From the NCBI RefSeq assembly GCF_901827205.1, contig NZ_LR594675.1, forward strand, positions 558,001 through 622,000: DNA of 64,000 nt, read 5' to 3'. The notes under the pieces are model-generated. The model did not search any database. It was not told the DNA's origin and saw only the letters and a program-made list of their open reading frames with translations. This stretch comes from Variovorax sp. PBS-H4 (GTDB taxonomy: Bacteria > Pseudomonadota > Gammaproteobacteria > Burkholderiales > Burkholderiaceae_C). Position numbers and translations under genes: made by a program. Positions 41,518-50,556 of this stretch are shown here, one piece after another (position 1 is the first letter of the stretch; every line of letters begins with the position of its first letter).

Positions 41518-42030
41518 TCAGCGGACGGCGCGAATCGCGTCCAGCTTGGCTTGAGCGAGCGACTGAATTGCAGCGTGCTGCGCATCCATGCGGGCGATTT
41601 CGATGGCGGTCTCGAGCATCTCGACAGCCTGTTGAGATCGCCCGATGGCCGCGCAGCACTCGCCTGCGCGGAACAGCGGCCCGGGCGTCGGGGCGTCGCT
41701 TTCGAGGAGCGTGCAGAAGCCGAACGCGCCGACAGCGAGCTCCGGCCGTCCCAGTCGCTGCAGGCAACTGGCGGCCAGAAAAGCATGCCGCGGTTCGACG
41801 TTCGGACGCGAGAGGAGGTGCAACGCAATGGGCAGTGCATTGCGGAAGTCACCGCTGTCGCACAGGGCTTCGCCCATGGCGAGGAGTTTCGCAGGATCGC
41901 GGTCGATCGGCGTGCCGCTGTTCGCCTCAAGTGGGTCGTCTTTGGTGATGATGCTGCGCAGTTCGCGAGTCAGCGTCGCGACGACGCTCGCGGATTCGGC
42001 ATCCGGTGGCTCTGGATAGTGATGGTCCAC
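41518..42030 (-). CDS. SycD/LcrH-type (CesD family) type III secretion chaperone
   Basis: A 170-residue TPR protein whose pattern matches class II translocator chaperones: LLAMGEALCDSGDFRNALPIALHLL, HAFLAASCLQRLGRPELAVGAFGFCTLL and GPLFRAGECCAAIGRSQQAVEMLETAIEIA, three tandem TPR repeats between about 47 and 160. These keep translocators soluble before secretion. The start is GTG at 42030 with AGGA upstream. It forms a two-gene unit with the single-TM protein downstream. Family match is by pattern, so a generic TPR protein remains possible. Confidence 0.65.
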   Translation of the reverse strand: MDHHYPEPPDAESASVVATLTRELRSIITKDDPLEANSGTPIDRDPAKLLAMGEALCDSGDFRNALPIALHLLSRPNVEPRHAFLAASCLQRLGRPELAVGAFGFCTLLESDAPTPGPLFRAGECCAAIGRSQQAVEMLETAIEIARMDAQHAAIQSLAQAKLDAIRAVR

Positions 42031-42137
42031 AGTGGTCCTGAGATTGTTGAGATAGCTGAGTAACGATGCATCGAGGCGAGTTCCGGCCGGCGCGAAGCGA
42101 CGGGTGTCCAGAGTCGCAAATGGGCGACCGAGACGTG

Positions 42138-42917
42138 TCAGCCCAGACCGCCCCGCAGCAAGTCCTTCAGGCCCCGTATCCCCAACCGCCTGAATGCCCG
42201 GTACTGGTGGGTGCGCACGGTCGTGAGCTCGACCCCGATTTCTCGCGCCGTTTCCTTGGCAGTCCTGCCGGCCAGCAGATGGCCGACAACCTCGCGTTCG
42301 CGCAGGCTGAGCGCGAGCAGCCGGGTGCCCAGTGTGGGCTCTGCCGCCTCGCGGGCTGCCATTGCGCTGCGGCCGTGCGCGAGAGTGGCATCGGCCAGCA
42401 GCGTGGCATGAAGCTCCAGCAGCGCGAAGTCCGCGTCGCTGAACTCAGGCTGCGCCAGACTGCGATAGAAACTCACCGCAGTGCGTTGGCCGGTCGGCAG
42501 CAGCAACAGCACCGACGCGCGCTCGCGGATGCCGACGTCGCCATAGCAGGCCGCGCGGTAGGCCGGGTCCGCGACCTCCTCGGCGACCTGGTGCCCCATC
42601 CAGAGCTGGGGCCGTCTAGGCAGCTTGCGGGCCGCGAGCCACACCATGTTCGGATCGAGCCGATCGAAGCGCTGGGCCACATAGCGCTCGGCCGTGCGCT
42701 CGGCGGTGCTGCCGTAGCTGCTCGCGGCCGACACGGTCTCGATGCGGCCAGCAGCGCTCACGGTGAAGACGGTGCAGAAGGTCACCGGCAGCATCCCGTT
42801 CATGGCGCCGAGGTAGCTGGCCGCCAGGTGCGGCGTGCCGATTCCGGCGAGCACGCCGCAAACGACGCGAGCCGCAAGCAGGCGTTCTTCCGCGTGGTTC
42901 AGTGGCCAGCGCCGCAT
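42138..42917 (-). CDS. LuxR-family transcriptional regulator
   Basis: A 259-residue regulator with an uncharacterised N-terminal sensor region (GAF-like length) and C-terminal LuxR HTH (LSLREREVVGHLLAGRTAKETAREIGVELTTVRTHQYRAFRRLGI, about 200-245). It is divergent from an FAD monooxygenase operon with a perfect palindrome between them, so it is the likely controller of that operon. Its GC matches the core genome, unlike the adjacent type III pair. Confidence 0.88.
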   Translation of the reverse strand: MRRWPLNHAEERLLAARVVCGVLAGIGTPHLAASYLGAMNGMLPVTFCTVFTVSAAGRIETVSAASSYGSTAERTAERYVAQRFDRLDPNMVWLAARKLPRRPQLWMGHQVAEEVADPAYRAACYGDVGIRERASVLLLLPTGQRTAVSFYRSLAQPEFSDADFALLELHATLLADATLAHGRSAMAAREAAEPTLGTRLLALSLREREVVGHLLAGRTAKETAREIGVELTTVRTHQYRAFRRLGIRGLKDLLRGGLG

Positions 42918-42935
42918 TGAAGCCTCAGGGTAAAC

Positions 42936-42949
42936 ACTTCGTACGAAGT
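42936..42949. promoter_or_regulatory. 14-bp perfect palindrome ACTTCGTACGAAGT, candidate LuxR-type operator
   Basis: A perfect palindrome centred between the LuxR gene start (42917) and the monooxygenase start (42992). It is well placed to act on both promoters. No second copy was noticed in the window. Confidence 0.5.
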
Positions 42950-42991
42950 TAGGACATCGGCGGTCGGACCGCATCCGGACAATCCCTTCGC

Positions 42992-44737
42992 ATGAACACC
43001 GCAGTCCAGTCCCCGCCGGCCGCGCGCCCCGGCGATGCCGCCACCGGCCCGGTGCCGCCCGCGGCCGGCGCCTTGCCGCCGCCGGTCGGCGACTTCCGCT
43101 ACACCCGCTTCGCACCCGTGCTGCCCGCGCTCGAAGATGGCGTCGAGGCCGGCCGTCATCCCGTCGTGATCGCGGGCGGCGGCCCGGTCGGCATGGCGCT
43201 GGCACTGGGCCTGGCCAACCACGGCGTGCGCAGCGTGATCCTCGAGGCCGACGACACGGTCTGTGTTGGCAGCCGCGCCGCCTGCATCTCGCGCCGCAGC
43301 CTGGAGATCGTCGAGCGGCTCGGCACCGTCCGATCCTTCCTCGCCAAGGGCCTGCCCTGGACCGGCGGGCGCAGCTTCTACAAGACCGAGGAGGTGTTCC
43401 GCTTCGAGATGCCGCACGACGAGCGGCAGAAGCTGCCGCCGATGATCAACCTCGAGCAGTACTACATCGAGCAATACCTGCTGGACGAGATCGTGCGCCG
43501 CAACGCCGCCGAGCCGGGGCTGATCGACATCCGCTGGGGCACCGAGCTCACCCGCCTCGCGCAGGAGCCCGATGGCGTTTCGCTCCAGGCGCGCAATGCG
43601 CTGGGCAGCTATGCGCTGAAGGCCGCGTGGCTGGCCGGCTGCGACGGCGGCCAGAGCTTCGTGCGCAAGTCGCTGGGCCTCAACCTCGAAGGCACGGCCT
43701 ACGAAGGCCGCTACGTGATCATCGACATCGAACTGCACAGCACGCACCCGACCGAGCGCCGCGCCTGGTTCGACCCCCCGTGGAATCCCGGCTCGACGGT
43801 GCTGATGCACCGCCAGCCCGACGACATCTGGCGCATCGACTACCAGCTGCGCGCCGGCCAGAGCACGGAGGAGGCGCTGAAGCCCGACGCGGTGGCCGAG
43901 TTCGTGCAGCGGCACCTGGACGCCATCGGCGAAGGCCACCTGCCCTGGAAGACGGTCTGGACCTCGGTCTACCGGGCCGGCGCGATGACGCTGGAAAGCT
44001 ACCGCCATGGGCGCGTGCTCTTCGCCGGCAACGCCGCGCATGCGATGCCGATCTTCGGTGTGCGCGGCCTCAACTCGGGCTTCGACGATGCCGACAACCT
44101 GGCCTGGAAGCTGGCGCTGGTGGCGCGCGGCGTGTCGGGCGATGCGCTGCTCGACAGCTATTCGCAGGAACGCATCGCCGCCTTCCACATCAATGCCGAG
44201 AGCGCGATGCGCAGCACGGAGTTCATGTCGCCGCCCTCGCGCGGTTTCGACCTGCTGCGCGAGGCGGCGCTGTCGCTCGCGGGCGCGCACCGCGGGATCG
44301 CGAACCTGATCAACCCGCGGCAGACGCAGGCAGTGCATTACGAGGACTCCGCGCTGTCGAGCAAGAGCGAGGCGCTGCCGGCCGGGCCCCGGCCCGGCGA
44401 GACCCTGCCCGAGCAGCCGCTGGGCCCCGGGCTGCACCTCACCGATTGGCTGGGCCCGTACTTCACCGTCCTCGTGCTGAACATCGAAAGCCTGGACGCT
44501 GCCTTCGAGGCAGAGCTCGCCGCCGCGCAGGCCGGCCCGTTGAACGCCGTGCTGCGCACGCTGCCGCCTTCCGCCGCGCATGCTCCGGTGTTCGAAGCGC
44601 TGGGCGCGCAAGAGGGCGCGGTCTACCTGCTGCGCCCGGACGGCCATGTGGCCGCCCGCTGGCGTCGCGTGCCGCCGGGCGCGTTGGCGCAGGCGCTGGC
44701 ACGCGCCTCGGCGCTGGTCGCGAAGGAGGCCGCATGA
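42992..44737 (+). CDS. FAD-dependent aromatic-ring monooxygenase (MhpA/PheA-like)
   Basis: A 581-residue class A flavoprotein hydroxylase. It has the dinucleotide fold VVIAGGGPVGMALALGLANHGV, the DG motif GCDGGQSFVRKSLGL, and the GD-type motif GRVLFAGNAAHAMPIFGVRGLNSGFDDADNLAWKLALV with an unusual Asn for Asp in GNAAH. A thioredoxin-like C-terminal domain follows (about 440-580). Related enzymes hydroxylate phenols and phenylpropionates. A DUF2783 gene overlaps its stop and a Bug binding protein follows, together a probable aromatic-acid operon. Confidence 0.9.
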   Translation: MNTAVQSPPAARPGDAATGPVPPAAGALPPPVGDFRYTRFAPVLPALEDGVEAGRHPVVIAGGGPVGMALALGLANHGVRSVILEADDTVCVGSRAACISRRSLEIVERLGTVRSFLAKGLPWTGGRSFYKTEEVFRFEMPHDERQKLPPMINLEQYYIEQYLLDEIVRRNAAEPGLIDIRWGTELTRLAQEPDGVSLQARNALGSYALKAAWLAGCDGGQSFVRKSLGLNLEGTAYEGRYVIIDIELHSTHPTERRAWFDPPWNPGSTVLMHRQPDDIWRIDYQLRAGQSTEEALKPDAVAEFVQRHLDAIGEGHLPWKTVWTSVYRAGAMTLESYRHGRVLFAGNAAHAMPIFGVRGLNSGFDDADNLAWKLALVARGVSGDALLDSYSQERIAAFHINAESAMRSTEFMSPPSRGFDLLREAALSLAGAHRGIANLINPRQTQAVHYEDSALSSKSEALPAGPRPGETLPEQPLGPGLHLTDWLGPYFTVLVLNIESLDAAFEAELAAAQAGPLNAVLRTLPPSAAHAPVFEALGAQEGAVYLLRPDGHVAARWRRVPPGALAQALARASALVAKEAA

Positions 44738-44797
44738 GTCGCACGGCCGCTCCGAAGGCGAATAGCACCGCAGCCGGAGGCGAAGGTACTCCAGTGA
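44734..44797 (+). repeat. 64-bp dispersed repeat encoding MSRTAAPKANSTAA, copy 2
   Basis: 59 of 64 bases match 8327-8390 (opposite strand). As there, its first four bases ATGA join the stop of one gene to the start of the next and it is translated as the N-terminus. The internal GCTCCGAAGGCG / CGCC-TTCGG character suggests a hairpin-forming motif. Confidence 0.85.
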
Positions 44798-45021
44798 CCA
44801 CCTTGAGCCTCGAAGCACGCGACCGGCTCTACGCCGAATGCGCCCGCGCCATCAGCGAAGCCGGCGCCGAGCGAGAATCGCTTTTCCTCGCGCGACTCGC
44901 CCTGCTGCTGTTCGAGCAGCTTGGCGACGAGGCGCGTTGCCGGGCCGCACTGGCGGAGGCGCTGCGCGATCTGCCGCTGCCCTCGCTGTCCGCTGCGCCG
45001 GACGTTGCCGACACGCCCTGA
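44734..45021 (+). CDS. DUF2783-like small protein with repeat-derived N-terminus
   Basis: A 95-residue protein that starts in the ATGA shared with the monooxygenase stop. Residues 1-21 (MSRTAAPKANSTAAGGEGTP) come from the dispersed repeat also used at 8390. The rest, LSLEARDRLYAECARAISEAGAERESLFLARLALLLFEQLGDEARCRAALAEAL, fits DUF2783, small helical proteins commonly next to FAD monooxygenases. GGAGG lies 7 nt upstream. Probably an accessory of the monooxygenase; the first 21 residues are likely dispensable. Confidence 0.7.
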   Translation: MSRTAAPKANSTAAGGEGTPVTTLSLEARDRLYAECARAISEAGAERESLFLARLALLLFEQLGDEARCRAALAEALRDLPLPSLSAAPDVADTP

Positions 45022-45049
45022 CTCATTCGAAACCCTGGAGACTTCATCG

Positions 45050-46024
45050 ATGGACCGCAGAACCCTGCTCACCACCCTGGCCGCCACCGCGGCCGCCAGC
45101 GCCGCACCCTGGGCCCGCGCCCAGAACTACCCCGAGCAGATCATCAAGTGGGTGGTGCCGTACCCGGCTGGCGGCGGCACCGACGTGATCGCGCGCACGC
45201 TGGCCGAGGCCATGCGGCAGACGCTGGGCCAGCAGATCGTGATCGACAACCGCCCCGGCGCCTCGACCAACATCGGCGCCGACCTGGTCGCCAGGGCCAA
45301 GCCGGACGGCTACACGATCATGTCGGCAGACAACGCAGTGCTGGCCTTCAACGAATACCTGTTCAGCAAGCTGCCCTTCAACCCCGAGAAGGACTTTAGC
45401 TACATCGGCGCCATCGGCAAGTTTCCGCTGGCGCTCGTGGTGCACCCGGACTTCCCGGCCAAGGACTTCAAGGCCTTCCTCGCCTATGTCAAGGCCAATC
45501 CCGGCAAGGTCAACTACGCCTCGCCCGGCAACGGCTCGCCGCACCATCTGGCGATGGAAATGTTCAAGAACCGCACTGGCACCTTCATCACGCACATTCC
45601 GTACCGCGGCGCCGCGCCGGCGATGGCGGACGTGATGGGCGGCCAGGTGCCCTGCATGTTCCTCGACCTCGCCTCCGGCCTGCCGATCATGCAGGGCCAG
45701 AAGGTGCGGGTGCTGGCTATCGGCTCGGGCGCGCGCTCCAAGCTGCTGCCCGATGTGCCGACGCTCGCGGAAGTGGGCGTGCCCAACACCGAGGTGTTCG
45801 CCTTCCAGGGCATCCTCGGCCCGGCCGGCCTGCCCGCGCCGGTGGTGAACAAGCTCAACGCGGAACTCAACCGCGCCTTCAGCGTGCCGGCCGTGCAAAA
45901 GCGCTTCAACGACTTCGGCATGGAGGCCATGCCTGGCACGCCGCAGCAGTTCGCGGCGCTCTCGCGCGCCGAGTCGAAGCGCTGGGGGCCGATCATCAAG
46001 TCGGCCGGCATCAAGCTGGATTGA
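45050..46024 (+). CDS. Bug/TctC-family tripartite tricarboxylate binding protein
   Basis: A 324-residue exported solute receptor. Twin-Arg-like MDRRTLLTTLAATAAASAAPWARA signal, then YPEQIIKWVVPYPAGGGTDVIARTLA, DNRPGAST NIG, YASPGNGSPHHLAMEMF and VPTLAEVGVP, all Bug hallmarks. No TctAB membrane partners nearby. Following the monooxygenase and DUF2783 genes at 28 bp, it likely binds an aromatic or dicarboxylic acid used by that operon. Confidence 0.93.
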   Translation: MDRRTLLTTLAATAAASAAPWARAQNYPEQIIKWVVPYPAGGGTDVIARTLAEAMRQTLGQQIVIDNRPGASTNIGADLVARAKPDGYTIMSADNAVLAFNEYLFSKLPFNPEKDFSYIGAIGKFPLALVVHPDFPAKDFKAFLAYVKANPGKVNYASPGNGSPHHLAMEMFKNRTGTFITHIPYRGAAPAMADVMGGQVPCMFLDLASGLPIMQGQKVRVLAIGSGARSKLLPDVPTLAEVGVPNTEVFAFQGILGPAGLPAPVVNKLNAELNRAFSVPAVQKRFNDFGMEAMPGTPQQFAALSRAESKRWGPIIKSAGIKLD

Positions 46025-46043
46025 GGCCCCGAAGGGCGGCAGG

Positions 46044-47210
46044 CTACCTGGCGTAGGCCTTTCGGGACCCGTCCTCGAAGACCTCGTCGTCGCGTTCGAG
46101 CTTGCCGTCGCTGTCCCAGCTGCGCTCGCGCGTGACGCGGCCCTTGTCGTCGTAGCTCGATTCGGCGCGCAAAGTTCCGTTGTCGCCGAAGCGCTGGTGC
46201 AGACCGATCGGAACCTGGCGGAAGCGGCTGACCACGGCGAAGCGCCCCTGCGCGGCGCGCTGGCCGTTGTCGTGGAACTCCGTGATCTCGACCGTGCGCG
46301 CCTCGCTGCCTTCGCCGTAGACCGCCTTGCTGCGCGGCTGCCCATTGAGGTAGTAGCTCTCGTCGGACAGCGGCTCGCCGGCCGCGCTCCAGCGCTGCTC
46401 GCGCACCAGGGTGCCCTTTTCGGAGAACTCCTGCTCGCGCCGCTTGATCGCGCCGCGTTCCAGCAGCAAATAGACGATCTCCCGGCGCTTGATGCCCTCG
46501 GAAGACCAGCGCCGCTCGGTGCGCTGGTTGCCGCTGATCTCGTCCTGCATGGCCGGCTTGCCGTTGTCGTAGAGCTCCTCGCTGCGCAGCCGCTTGCCGG
46601 CCAGGTAGGCGAGGCGGGTGCGCACGATACCCTTGGCATCGAAGAGCTCGACCTGCGAGGGCGTGCTGCCCACGAAGCCGCAGAGCCGCGCATCGTCGAC
46701 CGCGGGGGCGAGCAGGGGCTTGTCGCCGCAGCGCAGGGCGGACAGCTGGCCTCGTTCGGTGAATTGGGCGTACGCGCGCTCGCCCGGCTCCGCGTAGAAG
46801 GTGGCGCGACGCAACTGCCCGTTGGGGTGGAAACTGCGCGTGAGGCCGGTCTCGTGGCCGTCGTCGTACACGGCCTCCCGCAGCACCCGGCCTGTTGCCG
46901 GCGAGAACTCGCGCGCCGGGCCATCCATGTTGCCGCGCGCATTCACGCTGTGTTCCTTCACCAGTTTGCCGCGCTCGTAATAGCGCACCACGCCCACGAA
47001 GGCGCCGTTCTGGAGCTGCTGTTCGCGCACCAGTTCGCCGCTGGAGCGGTCCTTGCAGCGCATCAGGCCGGTCTTGCCGGCGGTGGTGTGGCCATTGGCC
47101 GGATTCACGTCCTGGCCGTTCAGCTCGCAGTCCTGCACCGCCTGCGCGGTCAAGGGCAACAGGACGAGCAGCACGGCCGCGAGTCCGGCCGGACGCAGGA
47201 ACGCAGGCAT
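46044..47210 (-). CDS. Exported MORN/YwqK-repeat protein
   Basis: A 388-residue secreted protein with signal peptide MPAFLRPAGLAAVLLVLLPLTAQA and many repeats of the type YYERGKLVKE, SFHPNGQLRR, LYDNGKPAMQ, FHDNGQRAAQGRF, RFGDNGTLRA and DSDGKLERD. Such MORN/YwqK repeats form a beta-hairpin ladder. Family members are annotated as antitoxin-like on weak grounds; here no toxin partner is visible. The VOC gene starts upstream and lies 6 bp away, so both may be cotranscribed. Confidence 0.82.
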   Translation of the reverse strand: MPAFLRPAGLAAVLLVLLPLTAQAVQDCELNGQDVNPANGHTTAGKTGLMRCKDRSSGELVREQQLQNGAFVGVVRYYERGKLVKEHSVNARGNMDGPAREFSPATGRVLREAVYDDGHETGLTRSFHPNGQLRRATFYAEPGERAYAQFTERGQLSALRCGDKPLLAPAVDDARLCGFVGSTPSQVELFDAKGIVRTRLAYLAGKRLRSEELYDNGKPAMQDEISGNQRTERRWSSEGIKRREIVYLLLERGAIKRREQEFSEKGTLVREQRWSAAGEPLSDESYYLNGQPRSKAVYGEGSEARTVEITEFHDNGQRAAQGRFAVVSRFRQVPIGLHQRFGDNGTLRAESSYDDKGRVTRERSWDSDGKLERDDEVFEDGSRKAYAR

Positions 47211-47216
47211 GGTGGA

Positions 47217-47630
47217 TCAGGTGGCGTAGACGGCATCCAGCGAGCGGAAGCCCTTGACCTCGATCGGATTGCCGAAGGGGTCGCAGAAGAACATGGTCCA
47301 CTGCTCGCCCGGCTGCCCCTCGAAACGCACCTGCGGCTTCAGCACGAACTCGGTGCCGGCGGCTTCCAGGCGCTTGGCCAGCGCCTGCCAGTCGGGCAGT
47401 TCCAGGATCAGGCCCAGGTGCGGCATCGGCACCATCACATCGCCCACGTGCCCGGTGCGCGCAGTGGCGAAGGGCTCGCCCAGGTGCAGCGAGATCTGGT
47501 GGCCGAAGAAATCGAAGTCGACCCAGGTGTCGGTGCTGCGGCCTTCGGTGCAGCCAAGGCGTCCGCCGTAGAAGCGGCGGGCCTCGTCGAGGTCCCGGAC
47601 GTTGAAGGCAAGGTGAAATATGCTGCGCAT
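47217..47630 (-). CDS. VOC-family protein (glyoxalase-like)
   Basis: A 137-residue vicinal-oxygen-chelate protein. The sequence FHLAFNVRDLDEARRFYGGRLGCTEGRSTDTWVDFDFFGHQISLHL and the C-terminal WTMFFCDPFGNPIEVKGFRS have His and Glu residues at the metal-ligand places, so a metal-dependent dioxygenase or lyase is possible. Start ATG 47630. Distinct from the VOC gene at 5836. Confidence 0.87.
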   Translation of the reverse strand: MRSIFHLAFNVRDLDEARRFYGGRLGCTEGRSTDTWVDFDFFGHQISLHLGEPFATARTGHVGDVMVPMPHLGLILELPDWQALAKRLEAAGTEFVLKPQVRFEGQPGEQWTMFFCDPFGNPIEVKGFRSLDAVYAT

Positions 47631-47742
47631 CCGAAGAGCATAGCGGCGCAGCGCTGTCTTGACACCCATGGATACATTCGAGCCGCGCTCGCCTTGCGAC
47701 AGGCGCGAGCTTGCCGCGCGTCTCGCCGATAATCGCCACCCC

Positions 47743-48099
47743 ATGTCCCGCCTGCGTTACGCTCATCGCCTTGGCCGCCTCGTGCTGCTGTGGTTCGCGC
47801 TGTCGTTGGGCGCGGCCATCGCCTCGCCGATCGTGCATCCGCAGGCAATGGAGCTGGTGTGTTCCAGCGTCGGCACCATCAAGGTGGTGGTCCAGGGCGA
47901 GGAGGGTGCGCAGGATCTCGGCGCCACGCACCTGGACTGCCCGATGTGCCTGCTGAGCGGGGCGCCGCCGCCGCCGGCGCCGATGGCGGCCCTCCCGCAT
48001 CCCCTTCCGCTGGCGCACGCCGTCCAGCCCATTCCGGCCGCGCGCATCGCCGCGGCCACGGCCGCCCCGCTGCCCGCGCGCGGGCCGCCGGCGCTCTGA
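47743..48099 (+). CDS. DUF2946-like protein (copper-locus associated)
   Basis: A 118-residue membrane or exported protein: MSRLRYAHRLGRLVLLWFALSLGAAIASPIVHPQAME, then VCSSVGTIKVV and the HLDCPMCLLSGA Cys motif, followed by a Pro/Ala/His tail. DUF2946 proteins recur beside copper-uptake TonB receptors and PCuAC proteins, as here (104 bp before the receptor). GATAAT (47729-47734) is a good -10 about 10 nt before the ATG. It probably binds copper through Cys/His; inferred. Confidence 0.78.
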   Translation: MSRLRYAHRLGRLVLLWFALSLGAAIASPIVHPQAMELVCSSVGTIKVVVQGEEGAQDLGATHLDCPMCLLSGAPPPPAPMAALPHPLPLAHAVQPIPAARIAAATAAPLPARGPPAL

Positions 48100-48202
48100 G
48101 CTTGCTGTCGATCTCGTAGCGCGCAGCGCGTCCATCGGACGCGGTGTGCGCTGATCTCCCTGCAATGCACCGGCGCCTCCAAGGCGCCGAGGAGCGCTTT
48201 CC

Positions 48203-50530
48203 ATGAAGAAGAAAACAGTGCTGTCCCTCGCCCTGGGCGCAGCTTTCCCGTGGCTGCCCGGGCCGGCCTTCGCCCAAACCCCTGGGACTTCTAGCGAGGA
48301 ACAGGCCCCCGAGCGCGTGAAGTCGCTTGGCGTGGTGACCGTCACCGGCGGCCAGCCGACCTCCCTGCCCACGCAGATTCCCACGACCATCGAAGGCATG
48401 ACGCGCGAGGAGATCGAGACCCGCATCAACGCCACCGACAGCGAGGACGCGCTCAAGTACCTGCCCAGCCTGCTGGTGCGCAAGCGCTACATTGGCGACT
48501 ACAACCATGCCATCCTGTCGACCCGCGCATCCGGCACCGGCAACAGCGCGCGTTCGGCGGTCTATGCCGACGGCATCCTGCTGTCGAACTACCTGGGCAA
48601 CGGCATTGCCAACGGCACCAATTACGCGCCGCGCTGGGGCCTGGTCACGCCCGAGGAGATCGAGCGGGTCGACGTGATGTACGGGCCGTTCTCCGCGGCC
48701 TACCCCGGCAACTCGGCCGGCGCCGTGGTCGACTACGTGACGCGCATGCCGACCCGGCTCGAGGCGCATGTGAAGGCCGGCTACTTTTCGCAGCCCTTCG
48801 ACCTCTACAACACGCACCGGACCTTCGATGGCTGGCAGACCAGCGCCTCGCTGGGCAGCAGGAGCGGCGACTGGTCCTGGTGGATCGACATCAACCGCAC
48901 CGACAGCCGTGGCCAGCCGTTGACCTTCGCCACCGCGACCGTGGCATCGGGCGTGCCGGGACTCGCGGGCACGCCGGTGGCCGGCGCGGTCGTGGGGCTG
49001 AACACCACCAACACGCCCTGGTACATCCTGGGCACCGGCACGGCTTACCGCACCGTGCAGGATCATGCGAAGCTGAAGCTGGCCTACGACTTCTCGCCCA
49101 CGGTTCGCGCCACCTACACGCTGGGCTGGTGGCAGAACAGCGCGGACGGGCGGCCCGACAGCTATCTGGCCAACGCGGCCGGCCAGCCCGTCTTCAACGG
49201 GTCCATCAGCATTGCCGGGCGCGGCTACACGCTGGCACCCACTGCCTTTCCCCTGACCAACGACACCCAGACGCACTACATGCATGGGCTCTCGGTCAAG
49301 AGCAACACACGCGGCGAATGGGACTGGGAAGTGGCAGCCAGCCTGTACGACTATGCGAAGGATCGACAGCGCGCCCCCACCGTCGCGCTGCCCCTGGCGG
49401 CCATCGGAGGCGCCGGCACGCTGCAGGACCAGGATGGCACCGGCTGGAACACGCTGGCGGCCAAGGGGTCCTGGCGGCCTCAGGGCGTGGGCGGCGCGCA
49501 CGTCGTCGACTTCGGTATCGGACGCGACGCGTACAAGCTCGCCATCGCAAAGAACAACGTGCTGGGCAACTGGCTGGACGGACCGGTGCTGCCCGGGTCC
49601 ACGGTCAGCAATGTCGGCGGCCGCACCACGACGCAGAGCGCGTGGGTGCAGGACAGCTGGGGCTTCGCGCCGCGCTGGAAGGCCGTGGTGGGCCTGCGCT
49701 ACGAGCATTGGCAGGCGAAGGACGGCTTCACCGCCATGGGCACCGGTGCACAGGCCTATGCCGCGCGCAGCGAATCGGATCTGTCGCCAAAGGCCGCGCT
49801 CGCCTGGCAGCTGGCGAAGGACACGGTGCTGAAGGCCTCGGTGGGCCGCGCGGTGCGCTACCCGACGGTCGGCGAGCTGTATGGCGCAACCTCGGGCGGG
49901 GCACTGTCCTTCATCAACGACCCGAACCTGAAGCCCGAAAAATCGTGGACCGGCGAGCTTTCCGCCGAGAAGGACCTGGGCAGCGGCCTGGCCCGCGCCA
50001 CGCTGTTCCACGAGACCACCAGGGACGCGCTCTACAGCCAGCTGATCGCGAATTCCACGGTCTCTCGCGTGCAGAACGTCGACAAGGTGCGCACCACCGG
50101 CCTGGAGCTGGCCTACTCCGCCCAGGACGTCGGGGTGCGCGGCCTCGACCTGGGAGCCAGCCTGACCTATGCACATTCGACGATCGTGGCCAACGCAGCG
50201 TTCCCGGCGAGTGTCGGCAAGTGGCAGCCTCGCGTACCCCGCTGGCGTTCCACGGTTTATGCCAGCTACAAGCCCGATGCGCGCTGGGCCTTCACCGTGG
50301 CGGCGCGCTACAGCGGCCGCCAGTATTCGAACCTGGACAACACCGATGTGAATGCCAATGCCTACTTCGGCGCCAGCCGCTACTTCACCGTCGACCTGCG
50401 CGTGCGCTACCAGATCGACAAGCGCTGGTCGGCGGCCTTCGGCGTCGACAACGCCAACAACGAGCACTACTGGAACTTTCATCCTTACCCGCAGCGCACC
50501 TACAGCGCCGAGCTTCGCTTCGACCTTTGA
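48203..50530 (+). CDS. TonB-dependent receptor (OprC-like, probable copper uptake)
   Basis: A 775-residue outer-membrane receptor: signal peptide (ending AFA), plug domain about 40-170 (LPTQIPTTIEGMTREEIETRINATDSEDALKYLPSLLVRKRY ... GPFSAAYPGNSAGAVVDYVTRMP) and a beta-barrel ending in RTYSAELRFDL with the terminal aromatic/hydrophobic residue needed for insertion. The barrel is Trp/Tyr rich. The DUF2946 gene upstream and the PCuAC gene 27 bp downstream point to copper. Siderophore-type ligand not excluded. Confidence 0.9.
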   Translation: MKKKTVLSLALGAAFPWLPGPAFAQTPGTSSEEQAPERVKSLGVVTVTGGQPTSLPTQIPTTIEGMTREEIETRINATDSEDALKYLPSLLVRKRYIGDYNHAILSTRASGTGNSARSAVYADGILLSNYLGNGIANGTNYAPRWGLVTPEEIERVDVMYGPFSAAYPGNSAGAVVDYVTRMPTRLEAHVKAGYFSQPFDLYNTHRTFDGWQTSASLGSRSGDWSWWIDINRTDSRGQPLTFATATVASGVPGLAGTPVAGAVVGLNTTNTPWYILGTGTAYRTVQDHAKLKLAYDFSPTVRATYTLGWWQNSADGRPDSYLANAAGQPVFNGSISIAGRGYTLAPTAFPLTNDTQTHYMHGLSVKSNTRGEWDWEVAASLYDYAKDRQRAPTVALPLAAIGGAGTLQDQDGTGWNTLAAKGSWRPQGVGGAHVVDFGIGRDAYKLAIAKNNVLGNWLDGPVLPGSTVSNVGGRTTTQSAWVQDSWGFAPRWKAVVGLRYEHWQAKDGFTAMGTGAQAYAARSESDLSPKAALAWQLAKDTVLKASVGRAVRYPTVGELYGATSGGALSFINDPNLKPEKSWTGELSAEKDLGSGLARATLFHETTRDALYSQLIANSTVSRVQNVDKVRTTGLELAYSAQDVGVRGLDLGASLTYAHSTIVANAAFPASVGKWQPRVPRWRSTVYASYKPDARWAFTVAARYSGRQYSNLDNTDVNANAYFGASRYFTVDLRVRYQIDKRWSAAFGVDNANNEHYWNFHPYPQRTYSAELRFDL

Positions 50531-50556
50531 TTCAGACTTCTCCAAGGACCCCTGCC

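Noticed and set aside
42936..42949. Resemblance of the palindrome to a lox-type recombination site
   Set aside because: Only one arm-like stretch matches, there is no asymmetric spacer and no recombinase; a regulator site is simpler.
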